Source: Isochrysis galbana (Eukaryota; Haptophyta; Isochrysidales; Isochrysidaceae). From it: DNA of 64,000 bases. Below the pieces are notes generated by a model. That model was not told where the DNA came from. It was given only the letters and a program-made list of their open reading frames with translations, and made no database searches. Positions 40,382 to 51,767 of this stretch are shown one piece after another. The stretch covers positions 1,945,171 to 2,009,170 of the forward strand of contig CM030942.1 of NCBI GenBank assembly GCA_018136815.1, given 5' to 3'. Every line of letters begins with the position of its first letter. The first letter of the stretch is position 1. The translations under genes were made by a program, and so were the position numbers.

Positions 40382-40942
40382 TTCGAGGCTCGTACCATAA
40401 ATAGCAAATAGCCCTAGCCCATCTGCCTCCCCATGTGCTCTTATCCCCGGTGTACCCTCCATCCTCATGACCCCTCCGGCTTCTACAGACCGCATGTTAC
40501 AGCTCTCATCACCTAGCACACACACAGTTTCAACCACGCGCATGGCAGGCATGGCTTCACCCAGTACGAGTCACACGTTGAATTCTGAATTTCTAGATTC
40601 TGATCACGGCCCGCCGGCCCCGAGGTTCATCTTTTGCATCTTCGGAGCCGGACTGCTCCCACTTTGGTAAACTGAGCACCTCACGCATAAGAGCACACCC
40701 CTCGGCACGGATGTAGAAGACTGAGAGGTGACAAACATCGTGTGACGCATTTACGCGCGTCACAACGGAATAGTATGCCGATTTCGATGGTCAAGGACCG
40801 ACGGCGTCATCATGTGGAGCCTCAATTCTTCATGCCCACATGTCACTACATTCTTGACCGGAATCCCTCGAAAAGCACTCCTCACTCCAGCGTCGCGGAG
40901 CGGAGAGGACCTAGCTCAACACACACGCACAACACGCCGCTA
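40382..40942. other. Channel gene 3' flank
   Basis: No gene seen. The channel stop lies at 40943; 3' UTR is expected here. Confidence 0.4.
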
Positions 40943-43900
40943 TTAGATTTGTGTCGAGGTGCCCCCGCCCTCAACTTCATCGTGTGGGGTTACCGCGAGG
41001 AGATGGAGCGGCAAGGGGCTCCGAGACACTTCTCGTGGATGTCTAGGCGATGTGGCAGCATCACGCAATCCCGATGCCGTTTTCGAGGTAAGCACACTGT
41101 TTACGAGCGATTTGAACGACGTGTGAGAGCTCGCCGAGCTTTCCGTGCGCCGCAATTTCACCTCAGCATGAGCCGAGATTCGCTTGTGGTCGAAGAGCTT
41201 GAACAGGATTTTTCGCCATGCCTTGCGCTTGCGTAGGGGCAAGTGGTGCAACTTCACCTCGAACTTTCCCGCCTTTGCCTCCGACTGCACCCCGCCATCG
41301 CACTTCAATGCCCTTCCTTGTGCGGACAATAAGTCTGTGTTGACGAGCAGCACTCGATCGTGGTGGAACTCGGTGCCGTCATCCAGCGTCTCTCCAACAG
41401 AATCAAGGCCTCCATACGCCTCATAACTGTCGAGGACGAACGCAACCATCACGTTGAGCATCACCACCACGCCTATAGCCCAAAAGAGAATGAAATACCA
41501 ACGCACATACTTGCCGAGGACTGCAGTGTATCCTGACGCTATCACCTGTTTGTGGAGTAGGCATGGGGAGGGAAGCGGGGAGGCGGAGCTCATGGTGCAC
41601 GCCAGGCGTTAGTGGCGGGCAGGAAGGTCGGGCAGGCGTCTACCTGCCAATTATTCACTACGAGGAGCTCAAAGAGGGTGATGAATCCCGATGGCAAATC
41701 GTTGAACGAATTCGGATAGTATTCGGCCTGGCCGAAGTCAGAGTGTGCGAGAGCGCGGGCTTGCTCAGGTGTGATGACCAGACCTGAAACCTCATCCGTA
41801 GTGATTATACCGCCAAAAATCTGCGTTGGAGACGGACGGTGCCGAGACGATCGTTTGTTGCAGGATCAGCACGTACTATGTGCAGGACGTGGATAATGAA
41901 TGGGCTTTGGCTGACGGATTGAAACTACATGGCACTCACATGCATTCCAAGTGAGGCTAGGACGAACAAAATGGTCCCAAAGGCGGCAGCGAGGCTAGAC
42001 GCCGCAGGCAGTAACCGCACAAAGGTGGCGAAGATCTTGTGATAGGCAGGTATCTTGGAGATGAGCCGAGTGAGTCTGAGCAAGCGCAATGCCAGGATGG
42101 CGTGAACGGCTGAGTCATCATTGAAGCCGTTGGGCAGCCACACGTAAACCATGAGCGCGACAGAAGCAACAGAAGCCACGACGTCCAACCGGGTGCCTAA
42201 TGGTCGAAGGTATTTGCGCAGCGGCAGAAACAAGAGTTTGAGAACAACCTCAAGCGTGAAAACGACGGTGAAGACAATAGTCGCAACTGAAAGGCTTGCC
42301 GAAGCAGGTTCAAAGACCACCGTGGCTGACGAAACGAGAAGCAGCACATCAATCACATACTCGCTGTAAATGCCTTGTAAAGCACAGGTCATCGCCTCGG
42401 AGGCGTTGAGCCCAATACCACCACAACGCATAACAAGACGGTGCGCAAAGGGCTGCGTCTCAAATATTTGCTCAAAATTGAGCGAGAGAACGTCGCACAG
42501 GAAGAAGAACTCGTCGCGCTCAATCTTGCCATCGCCTGATGCATCGAGCACCGCGAAGAGGAGCCGTCTCGACATTCGAATGGATGGATCACGGTGGAAA
42601 CGATCGATTGTGGAAGCGGCGGGAGCGGACTTGAGCTGGCGTGCCATTTCGGCGAGCCCGACGGGCCCTAGGCCCCAGAGATCCGCGCCGGACATTGAAC
42701 CAGGAAGACGATCAAGCAGCTACGCAGGACATGCGATAGGCAATGGGAAGCGTGGCCCACCGGTGCGAAGGCGGCATCCTCCACACTCGACAAAGACCCT
42801 TGGCCAACCCAAGAGGGCGATGCACGGACTGGGGACCGCTGAGCTGCATTGAGTCACATGTGTGCAATTCTTACCACTTCCACCCGCTCGTTAGAAAGCG
42901 CGTTGTGACCCTCCCAGTCCAAGCACTCAAAGGCTGCGGCGAGGCTGCGTCGTCGTGCTGCCAGACGAGAGTCGAGCAATTGTTGGTCTTGCATCTTGTG
43001 AGAGCCTTCCGTGACAAGAAGGCGGGAAAATGGTAGGCGGCGGTGCCCTCGGCGATGGGCCAGCTACAGTTAAGAGGCGAGGTTAAGCCCCACAAGCCGC
43101 CACTGAAACGTATCAAGGCCAGCTGAGAATGGATCCTGACGAAACCAACATCAACCAAATCGTAAAGTTGCCTGGGCCAAGCTTGTGGAGATGGTGGGGA
43201 TGCGCAAAACCATAATGTGCTCTGGAGTGGCTGTGTTCGAGCGCGCGAGCCGTCCTGCACGTACCCCAGATGGTAGCTAGCAGGTAGTTGGAGAGGAAAA
43301 ACACGCCGATGAGAACGAAGCCGCAGAAAAAGAGGGCCGACAGACGACGGTCCGTGTACCTAATCATGTGATGCGATGCATGGCGAATTCCAAGAATGGC
43401 CTGGCGAATACACGAGTGGCCTTAACCCGGGCGCACTAATATCTCCGACAGGCATAAGTGCTCAGGGCGGCAGGTACCCAGGCATCATGACATCCGGAAA
43501 GTTGGCGGTGGTGATGAGGACGAGTAGCTGCCAAGATGCCTCCGCGACGTCGGGCAGCACCTGTGACATAAAGGTGATGTAGAAGTGGCCAAGGGGCAGG
43601 GCGTGCTCAGTGAAGCCTAGCATGAATATGTCTTCATCATTCGTGGAGTGCGTCAAATAAGTCATTCGCGCTGCATGCGCTCTGGCAGGAATCTCACGGC
43701 GCACCTCGGAGGATTCGGATGTTCCCTTGGGAAATAATATCGTCGCAAGCCAACCGCAATAGCACACATAAACGACCATCAACGAAGCCGCTCCGTAGCA
43801 ATGCAGGCTGGCTCGCCATATCACCGCTAGTTGCTGCCGCAAATGCAACGAATGGGTGACCTGTTTCAGAGGCAGTGGCGAAGTGGAAGAAAGATGTGTG

Positions 43901-44624
43901 CCTCATCCACCCGAATCAGAAGCACGGTCTTTGTGTGTGTAGACCACGCAGTGGCGGCGTGCCCGTCTAAGGGATACAAATAGGATCAGTAGTGCGCGCG
44001 AATCACCTGAAGAGAGGCGCGAAGGTAAGGCGTGGCGTGCGGGATGGCGTGCGGGAAGACTGCATCCAACACGGAGGCAAGAACGATGAAAGCGTTGACG
44101 ATGCGATTGGGCTCGGCTTTCATGACATCCACAGAGGCCCCGTGACGTAGAAAGGAAAGGATAACGTCGAGGCTGAAAAGGATAAGGACGAATGACTCGA
44201 TGGTGAGGCTGACTGCAGGCGGCGGGACTGGAAGCGACCATGAGGGGTAGTCCGGATTGCCACACAGCCTTGCTTTGCCCGCAGTTGCCTCTTCGACCTT
44301 CAGACACCAATCGGGCTGGTCGAAGGCGCTCAGAACGAGTAGCGCAGCAGCGATCCAGGGCAATACTGGGTCAAGCCATAGCTTGAGCGCCGCCGCCTGG
44401 CGCGAGAGTGTGGTGGCACGCGGGAGAGGCCGCTCGACGCCTGACATCGCGTTCTGCACGTGCCATGCTGCGCGCTCGAGGAGTTCGTCCCGAGAGGGCT
44501 TGGCCTGGTCGGGGCGGAGAAGATGGGCAGCGAGCCCCTCCAGGCCGCTCCCATCCACACGCGGCCCGCCGTCAGCACTGTCCATCGGCACCCTCGGCCT
44601 CCACAACTCCCACCGCCCGCTCAT
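40943..44624 (-). CDS. Two-pore channel (TPC), 7 exons, 928 aa
   Basis: Exons (minus strand): 44624-44007, 43860-43478, 43359-43265, 43005-42875, 42719-41940, 41820-41644, 41545-40943. All junctions are GT-AG and in phase, total 2787 nt. Domain I: voltage-sensor helices (about 75-205), then the pore LITTANFPDVMMPGY and S6 LSALFFCGFVLIGVFFLSNY. The linker carries one degenerate EF-hand (FECLDWEGHNALS) and one canonical (LDASGDGKIERDEF). Domain II: S4 ALRLLRLTRLISK, pore GFITLFELLVVNNWQV, S6 FILFWAIGVVVMLNVMVAFV. These filter sequences are diagnostic of TPCs, dimeric vacuolar or endolysosomal cation channels with two six-helix domains. The VNN in filter II is as in animal channels. The C-terminal 150 residues are basic and Ser-rich. 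Alternative: a related Ca2+/Na+ channel, but filter I strongly favours TPC. Confidence 0.92.
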
Positions 44625-44639
44625 GCCTCCGGCTCAGAG

Positions 44640-44830
44640 GAAAGGTCTCCCTCCCTCCCGCTCTCTCTTCCGCCCCCCTTCCCCCCGCCTTCCTCTCCCT
44701 CTCCCTCTCCCTCCTTCTCTCCCTCCTTCTCTCCCTCCTTCTCTCCCTCTCTCTCCCCCTCTCTCCCTCTCTCTCTCCCCCCCCCTCTCTCTCTTCTCCC
44801 CCCCCCACCCACCCACCCACCCACCCTGCT
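44640..44830 (+). repeat. Pyrimidine-rich tract upstream of the channel gene
   Basis: CTCCCT and CTTCTCTCC units with C and CCCA runs. The same kind of tract precedes several other genes in the window. Confidence 0.85.
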
Positions 44831-45364
44831 TTCCCCTTCTTTTCCCGCTCTTTTATCTCTATCCGTTGGAGGTCGCGGTGCCCCTATCGTTGCCACTCCC
44901 CTGCCGACGGAGAGAGCGTGAGAGATGTACCCCCTCCCCCATCCATATGATGAGTTTCTCCACATGTTGTTTTTAGAACATAAGCAGGAAAGCTGAAGGC
45001 AGGTGCAGGTGTGTGGTATGTGGTATGTGGTATGTGGTATGTGTGGAGAGGGCCAAAATAGTATGTTCAACAAAGGCGAAATAAAACAAAGGAAAAGAGA
45101 AAAGAGACGCTGACCGGCCACGGCGGACGGAGGCGGGAGATCGGTCGGCCCCTCCCCCCCCCCTCCCCCCTCCCCCCGGCTCATGCATGGCGACGGTGGG
45201 CAGAGAAGGAGAAGGCTGCGGGGCGCAGTGAGCAGTCACGAGCGGTGGTGGAGCGCGTGGCGGGCGTCGTGGAGCGAGGAGCGAGGCATGCGCAAGGCGT
45301 ACGGAGGGTTGCGCGGCGCCAGCTTGGCGTCGGCTGCGCACGACCATCCTCACGTCCTCACCCC
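44831..45364. other. Intergenic, no gene seen
   Basis: Contains GTATGTGG x4 (45015-45044) and a C-rich tract (45150-45180). The channel promoter should lie at the left end. Confidence 0.4.
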
Positions 45365-45369
45365 GGATG

Positions 45370-45452
45370 CCCCGTCAGGTCTCAGGTCATCAGGTCTTGG
45401 CGACCTGATACCTGATATCAGGTGATATCAGGACCTGATATGAGGCTGATAT
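45370..45452 (-). repeat. CCTGATATCAGG palindrome cluster, copy 2
   Basis: Reverse-complement relative of 19697-19776, including GGTATCAGGTCGCC-A-AGACCT. A TA-rich strip (45465-45488) adjoins it, as at copy 1. Confidence 0.75.
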
Positions 45453-45489
45453 CAGGTGGTCCATCACTAATATTATAATATTGTAATGA

Positions 45490-46505
45490 GCGATTCTAAG
45501 GTTAGGCACATCATTTGAGGAAATGGACTACGTCTAGAAGCGGAGAGGGGGTTCGTGTGGAAGCGGAGGGGAGAGCCCCCCCCCCAGCGACCCCCCACCC
45601 CTCCCCCCCGGTGTCGGAGCGAAGCTCGTTTCCTCTTTGGAAACGAGCCGCGAAGGCGCACCGGCGGCTAGCGCGGCGCACGGTTCATCCGGGGAACCCG
45701 GAACGGGCTCATCGGGAGAACGGGGAGGGCAAATGACGGGCATGTGAAATGGACGGGAGAGTGGCACGGAACGCGAACCGGAGGGACGGAGGACGTAGAA
45801 AAGGGTGCGGCGAGCAGATACCGCTAGACTGGGACTCGTAGGGACTCGTAGACTCAAAAGGATGACTCGGAAGACTCGGGGCCTGGGGGTACTCAGGGGG
45901 CTGCAGGTCACCAACAGGCGATACAGTGGCTAAAAACACACAGAACAACACTCTGCACTCAAACATTAACAAAAAAAAAAGATCTGAAGATTCAGGGCTA
46001 AACACCTATCGCTACTCGGTCTCTACCTCCACATGGCGGGCATCGCCCTTTTCATCCCCTCCCTCCACTTCCTCCCCTTCCCCCCCTCGTTCCTTTGCCT
46101 TCGGTGTCGGGGGTGCGGCCCTGATACGCTACCATGGGCCCGGTTACGGACGCGTGTTCAGGGCAGGCCTGTTGTACTTTTCACACGTGGCACTTTTCTC
46201 GATCGACCTTATGGTGCTCGTGTGTCTTGGGGTGTGTTCGGGGCTTGTGCTTAGTTCCGTCTGAGCTGGACTTCTACGTTATTCGATCAGTTGTTTGCTT
46301 GGTTTGGCACCGAGCCCGTCCCCGAGGCGTTCTTTACCATATATTCTATCCCTAGTCGTGAGGCTAGCGCCAGCAGTTCCGCGCTGGGAGTGAGGTTACC
46401 TTTGCTATCCACAGATGGTTTATTATCTTTCGAGCTTCTTCGTCTTCCAGAAGTTCGCTGTGAATCCTCACGTCATATACTCGTCCCGCTTTGAAGCCTA
46501 CGTAT
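45490..46505. other. Intergenic, no gene seen
   Basis: Overlapping open frames on both strands, none recognisable. GGGACTCGTA occurs twice at 45831-45852. Confidence 0.35.
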
Positions 46506-47177
46506 TCAAAGCTGCCTATTACTGGCAGGTGGCAGGTGATCCGAGGCGCCCTTACCCGTGAAGAGCGTCGGATGCGGGCCTATCCTTTGCCAGTTGATGT
46601 TGGATTGCGATAGCGGAGTGTATATTCGATCTATTCGTGTGTGGGTGGTTCCCGATAGTCTCGTGAAGCCGCTGCGCGTAAAGCCGTTTACTAGTCGGTG
46701 GGCGTCGATGTATCCCATCGTGTTTATCGCAGCCCTCCATCTGGAGCCGTGCGCGTTTCCGTAGCTGTAATTGTCGTCGCTACCTTTGGTGTCCAGCTCT
46801 ACGTTTTCGACGCAATTGAAGTCCCCTCCCATCAGAGAGTCTTGGTCACGGCCCAGCGGGCTATCTCTGAGTATATCGATTTGCGCCGCTCTTTCCGCTG
46901 GCGAAGCACTAAGATAGATTGATACTAGTTCTATCTCTTTTGAATCTATGATGCATTTTACTCTCAAACATCTACCGTCTATGAGCGTCTCCGCCGTGTC
47001 CGGTAGGAGTTTCACTCTTGGGGCCACCAGCCTCACCGCCTCCAGCCTCGCCTCCACCCAGCCTCGCAGCCCATCATCCATCATCACTGAGAGGCATGGC
47101 CGCTCGCTCGCGGTTCCGATGCCGCTCCCTCCGCCTGTCGCTGTCGCCAGCCTCTCACTCCGCCGGTTTACTACCAT
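46506..47177 (-). pseudogene. LINE-type endonuclease (EEP) fragment
   Basis: Minus-strand frame of 223 codons. VKCIIDSKEIELVSIYLSAS, LMGGDFNCVENVELDTKG, INTMGYIDAHRLVNG, THTRIDRIYTPLSQSN and ASDHLP reproduce the endonuclease-exonuclease-phosphatase motifs (GDFN, RIDRIY, SDH) of apurinic-type LINE endonucleases. No reverse transcriptase follows. The 5' end of the SINE-like element is 190 nt away. Confidence 0.85.
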
Positions 47178-47352
47178 TGTGAATTGTAAACGTGTCGCGG
47201 TTATCGGTGAAACCCCGGTTCAGGGACCGACGAGTCCGCGAGTGCCACTCTCCACTGCGAACGCCCTCCGCGATGGACGGGCCGCAAAATGCCATGCCAC
47301 GTGCCACAAGACACACCGACAGAGGCGGGGAACCTAGAACCTAGTAAAGCTC

Positions 47353-47369
47353 GAAACTTGACGGTAAAG
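47353..47369 (+). repeat. SINE-like target duplication, left (17 bp)
   Basis: GAAACTTGACGGTAAAG, identical to 48120-48136. Confidence 0.93.
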
Positions 47370-48119
47370 ATTAACTTCTTAATAGTCTCACCGCACACGC
47401 GGCCGTGGACCCTCTACTTTCTACTCACGCAGCGAAACTTTCTACACCCCCTCTCTCCCGGCCCTTTCCCCCCCGCCATCAGGCGACTCCCCCCGTGCAC
47501 TACTAGGGGGATAGGGGAAAAGGGCTTAGATATGGTCGGTGGCCCGCGCCTCCCCCCGGTGATCCGTTCCCCCCTTCCTCCTATGCCTACCGGGCTGGCG
47601 GCGTCCTCAGTCCCGACTTCTCCTGTAAACAGGTGCGGGACTTACATATTTTCCGGTGAGCGGAGCCCTCGCTCCGCCCACCCCCTTCTCCGCGCTCTCT
47701 CTCCCCTCTCCTGCAGGCACGCGCGATGGCGCGCCTGCGACAGGCCTGCAGCTGCCTCTGGCGCCCTCTGGAGGCTCCTGGAGGCCAGCTCAGGGGGCAG
47801 AGGAGGCTGGGGCTGGGCCCCGGTCTCCCCTGCCTCTCCCTCGCTGGCGCTCCTGGGCCTCAGGGGCCCCCACTCTGCACCTGTCTGCCTGTCGAACAGG
47901 GGGGGAGGGGCGGTTGGAGCGATGGGCTGGCCACGAGGGGCCAGGACGCGCGAATCAGGCGAGCCTGTCAGGGAGAGAGTGGGTCAGCAGGGCAGTGGCC
48001 TCCTGGCAAGCCATCAGGCATGCCAGGAGGATGGGTGGTTCCTCCCCCACGGCAGGGGAGGAGTGGAGAGAGAGGGGGGCTCGTGCCCCCCCGTGGGCGA
48101 ACCAAGTATAAACTTAGTT
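47370..48119 (+). mobile_element. SINE-like element, full-length, 750 bp
   Basis: Starts ATTAACTTCTTAATAGTCTC, ends ACCAAGTATAAACTTAGTT, flanked by exact 17-bp duplications. It has no protein-coding capacity I can defend: the open frames are GC-rich shadows. The family shares CGCCATCAGGCGACTCCCCC, GCACTACTAGGGGGATAGGG, CTGTAAACAGGTGCGGGACT and TGCCAGGAGGATGGGTGGTT. I take the AACTTAGTT end as the 3' end because the partial copies keep it and lose the other. Confidence 0.92.
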
Positions 48120-48136
48120 GAAACTTGACGGTAAAG
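48120..48136 (+). repeat. SINE-like target duplication, right (17 bp)
   Basis: GAAACTTGACGGTAAAG, identical to 47353-47369. Confidence 0.93.
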
Positions 48137-48530
48137 CTCAAACGCTCGGCGCTCTAGCGATTCATCTCGCGACTGCCCCTCCAAAGACACTATTACTACT
48201 ACTACTACTACTACTAAAGACACATTGCCAATATACGTATCAGATGACATTCTTTTCGGGCGTCCATCTAGGTCCAGGTCCGTTCAAGTCGGCCCTAATC
48301 CGCATGGACGTAGTCAGCGGCGTCTCGCGCGGTACGTGGTATGTGCAGGTGATGTGCATCTAGCACCATGCGCCGTGCATGACGTGCGGTGCGATCAGCG
48401 TACCTAAAAAATGGCAAGAAAACGTCAAAAGTTATGATGCCTCATCACCGCTGCATGTGATACGAATACGGACCCGCTGCCAGCAAGCTAGCGCGTCGTG
48501 TGTACAGCTGAGAGGGGGGGTCGGATGTTC
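48137..48530. other. RING-CH gene 3' flank
   Basis: A (TAC)n run at 48189-48214, otherwise nothing recognised. Confidence 0.4.
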
Positions 48531-49404
48531 TCACGCTTGTAAGTTGGATGGTAAGCTTGGCGTGGTTCCTTCCGTGTATGGCCTTGCGCACCTTTCGATG
48601 ACTCCAAATATCCATGTAAGCGCAATGCAAAGCCCGATGATGACCAAAATCGCGACGATCACCGTGCCGATCTTGTCGTCAGTATTTACACTGCCTCCCC
48701 ACCCTATGCCAATGTCGGGCAAAATACGCGGTATCCCCCATCCCAACGAGCTGACGAGGAAGCCCACAAACGAACTGAGCCCTGTGAATATGGAACCGTA
48801 TAGAAGATGGCCCAGGTTGAAGCAGTGGACAACGTCCCACCTACACCAGAGGCGCGAGGGATATGGCGATGCTCCATGAGACTACTACCAGCGTCACCCA
48901 ACCTATTCGGGCTGTGACAAGCTCTTTGTGCTGCCCCCTCATCCCCGACACGCACCAAGTGAGATCAGATCGAAACATCTTGGCAAGAAAACCACCCAGA
49001 AAGATGAGCCCAAAAAGGCCGATGAGGGATAGCACGTGCACTGCGAAGCGCATTCCTAGCAGTCTCGCTACCAAGAAGCGGTCGGGTGATGGGAAAGCCT
49101 CGAAAACTCGCCCGAGACGGTACTCAAAGTGGCACTGGTCGCAACGGTAGAAGGACCTCGGGTTGACGCTTGTGTGCCTCCACCGGTCAAGGCACTCCAT
49201 GTGGACCCACGCCATTGTGCCGCGACACAAACACGGACGAAAAAGCGGCCCTTCATCGCAATCGTTGTCCATGCCATAGCAGATCCGGCAGCACGGGCGG
49301 AGCGGCTCGCCCTCTTCAGATGCTGCGGCTGCCGGTTGGCTCTGAGGATGGGCTCCATCGGTTGTGGCTGGTGGTGTGCGAAACTGGTCGTCGGAAATGG
49401 CCAT
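48531..49404 (-). CDS. RING-CH (MARCH-type) E3 ubiquitin ligase, 2 exons: 49404-48956, 48840-48531
   Basis: 252 residues. The RING-CH zinc module is complete (CCRICYGMDND, LFRPCLCRGTMAWVHMECLD, RWRHTSVN, FYRCDQCHFEY), the C4HC3 arrangement of membrane-bound ubiquitin ligases. Three or four hydrophobic helices follow (RFAVHVLSLIGLFGLIFLGG, FTGLSSFVGFLVSSLG, IGTVIVAILVIIGLCIALTW). The start MAISDDQFRT (49404) is preferred; the frame is open upstream through the Pro-rich translation of a C tract. The intron 48955-48841 (GTGCGT...GTAG, phase 2/1 match) joins DLTW to WDVVHCFNLGHLLYG; reading through it instead gives a spurious tail. Expected to ubiquitinate membrane proteins in ER or endosomes; targets unknown. 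Confidence 0.88.
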
Positions 49405-49439
49405 CTGAGACGAGTCGAGCAGAACGCAGTGCGGAATGC

Positions 49440-49520
49440 GTGGTGGGGGTGAGGAATGGGATGGGGTGGGGTGGGGGTGGGGTGGGGTGGGGTGGGGTGG
49501 GGGGGGGGGGGGGGGGTTGA
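49440..49520 (+). repeat. (GGGGT)n and poly-G tract
   Basis: GGGGTGGGGT units followed by about 18 G, just upstream of the RING-CH start. Confidence 0.85.
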
Positions 49521-49640
49521 ATGAGAGGAGGGGAGGGGAGGAGAACTCGCAAGGAGGCGCTGCCGCCGCCCCTGCCCGGCGTCTGGGCGTGATCATCTTC
49601 TGTGAAATCATCTCTACTTCATGTATCTCTAGAATTTATA

Positions 49641-50653
49641 CTACCTCCGTTCCATTACTGAGACGTCAAGGAGGCTTAAAACAATAACGGTTAGCTAGAC
49701 ACTAATATTGAGGCCCCGCCAAAGATATCAGAGGGGAGAGGGTACATTGGGGCTTAACATGAACATTTTGTTTCATCTCAATAGTGCGATTCGCACCTAG
49801 CTAGGGACGAAGTTGCAATGAATGGAATTCTAATCAGTGTCCTTAAGCACATCACACATCACGGCGGTGCGGCAAATCACAAATCATACTCATTCGATCC
49901 CTCCACCTCAACGATGCGCGCCAACACAAAGCTTTAATATTGAAGAGAGCACTGAATTCCTCAGGGGGGGCATTCATGCTGAATGCTTACTCACACTTGC
50001 ACAGCGGCAAGGCCACTAGCACACTTGCGGGATGCCGGATGCCGGCAGACGTCCTGCCTCCTGCCTCAGCGCCTCAGCCAGCTGATGTTCGGCTGACCTC
50101 AGCCGGATAGCGCGGGCCAACATCATACTTCTCACACAATGCCGCGTGCGCTCGCTGCCACTCCTTCCCATGCTTCGGCTCTGGCAGCCGCTCGCGCTCG
50201 TATGCTCGTATGCCACAGCAATTGCCGCCTGGCAGTTCGATGTCAAGGAGCACCGCCGCTTCTTGGACGGTGGGGCCTCATCCTCCTCGGGCGTGCTGGG
50301 CAGCTCAGGAGGCTGCTCGGGAGAGGCAGGACGCGGGACGGCAGCGCCTCACAAAGTCGCCACCAGTGCGCCTCCCATGCTGCGGGGGCTCGGGCCCGGC
50401 TCTCGCGAGAGTGGCGGAGCGGCGAGAGCTTTCGTGGCAAGGCGATCGGTCGTCTAGCTAGGGGGCGCCAAAATCGTGTTTGATCAATACTGAAAACGTA
50501 ATATTCGGACGCCTTTGGTGGGTTTGGGTGCCAGATTTTTTGGTGGTCTTTCGCCCCAGTGTACCCGCTATTCCCCTCTCAACACGAATTTTTTTTATGT
50601 CAACTTTACTGTCCCTATTTTGGCGATGCGGTTCAGTAATGGAACGGAGGTAG
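49641..50653. mobile_element. Mariner/Stowaway-like element 1, 1013 bp
   Basis: CTACCTCCGTTCCATTACTG at the left and its exact complement at the right (50634-50653), each next to TA (49639-49640 and 50654-50655), the Tc1/mariner target. No transposase frame recognised inside, so it is non-autonomous. The CTACCTCCGTTCC end is close to the plant Stowaway consensus CTCCCTCCGT. Confidence 0.85.
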
Positions 50654-50698
50654 TATGTGTTCAATACACAATAGAGTACAAGTGCCCAAACAAATGTA

Positions 50699-51309
50699 CT
50701 ACCTCCGTTCCAAAACTGAAAAAATTTTCAGTTTTCTTTTCACAGCTCCCCAAAACTTGAAATAAATAAACCGCAACTTCAATGGGGGGGTTGCCGGTAC
50801 ATGCTGGCTTAATGGGGTGAGGAGGGGGGGGCTCAGCACTCGAAACACGATTGAAATAGGCATTTTTTCAATGTGGACTGGGTTTGCAAATCGGCCGACG
50901 CGAACGATTGGCGCGAAAGCTCTTGGCCCGTGGCATTCGCGGCCGCATGGCGCGGCTGAAGGTGGTGGAGCCGCCGCAGCGCGGCGCTCGCACTGGGGGC
51001 GAGTATGAGTGGCAAGGCAAGGGGCGCAAGAAGAGGAGCTCAACCACCAACAGTCCTCCCGGTGGAAACCATCACGCCTTGCGCCTTGCCGCATCGTCGT
51101 GACGTTGCTTCTGACAGTAAATAGAGTGCCCGTTTTTGACACGTTGTGGGGCGCTTTAGATTTTCGTTAACATCCTCAACGAAAGCACCTTGTTAAGCCA
51201 GCATGTACCCTCCCCACACCCCGGCCTTCCATCTAGTGCCTCCTCTTCTCTAGGCGCCGCCCTCGCTTCCCAAAGGCTCTCTCACATCTCAGTTTTGGAA
51301 CGGAGGTAG
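50699..51309. mobile_element. Mariner/Stowaway-like element 2, 611 bp
   Basis: Ends CTACCTCCGTTCCAAAACTG and the exact complement, each next to TA (50697-50698, 51310-51311). It is 45 nt from element 1. The first 13 bases of both elements are the same (CTACCTCCGTTCC); the following TTACTG / AAACTG distinguishes two families. No transposase seen. Confidence 0.88.
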
Positions 51310-51395
51310 TAGTAATAATCAACGTTCATTTTTTTCACGGCGTTGGGAATGAGTGGGGGGGGGCGTTCAAAAATTAGGGGCGGGCGATTGAGTGT

Positions 51396-51440
51396 CAATC
51401 TCAAGCGGTCATTTTTGACGCAAGCGGTCATTTTTGACGC
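51396..51440 (+). repeat. CAAGCGGTCATTTTTGACG tandem duplicate
   Basis: CAAGCGGTCATTTTTGACG occurs twice in succession (51402 and 51421). Confidence 0.8.
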
Positions 51441-51767
51441 CGAGAGGCGGTGAAATGTGAACTGATTCGGCAGCGGGGCTACAAGTATACATTTGTGCTG
51501 GGGGCGGGGGGCAATTTGGCGGTGCGTGGCGGGGGGGAACGCGGGAAGAAGGGGGAAGAAGGGGGGCGCGAGGACACCGAGGGGAAGGGGAAGGGGAGGA
51601 GGAGAGGTGTGCATAGGCATTGGAAAACGAACGTGCTTAGCGTAATCATTGAAAAATCATCGTGCTACAGCAAATTGTAAGCCCGGTCACCTATATGGAC
51701 CCCCCGCGCCCATACCCCCAGCGCCGGCACCCCCCGTGCCCGCATCCCGCTCTCGCAGGTGATCTCT

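Noticed and set aside
47289-48128. 279-aa frame spanning the SINE-like element at 47370
   Set aside because: The other copies of the element have different open frames and the sequence is not conserved as protein; the copy at 32537 has an internal deletion.
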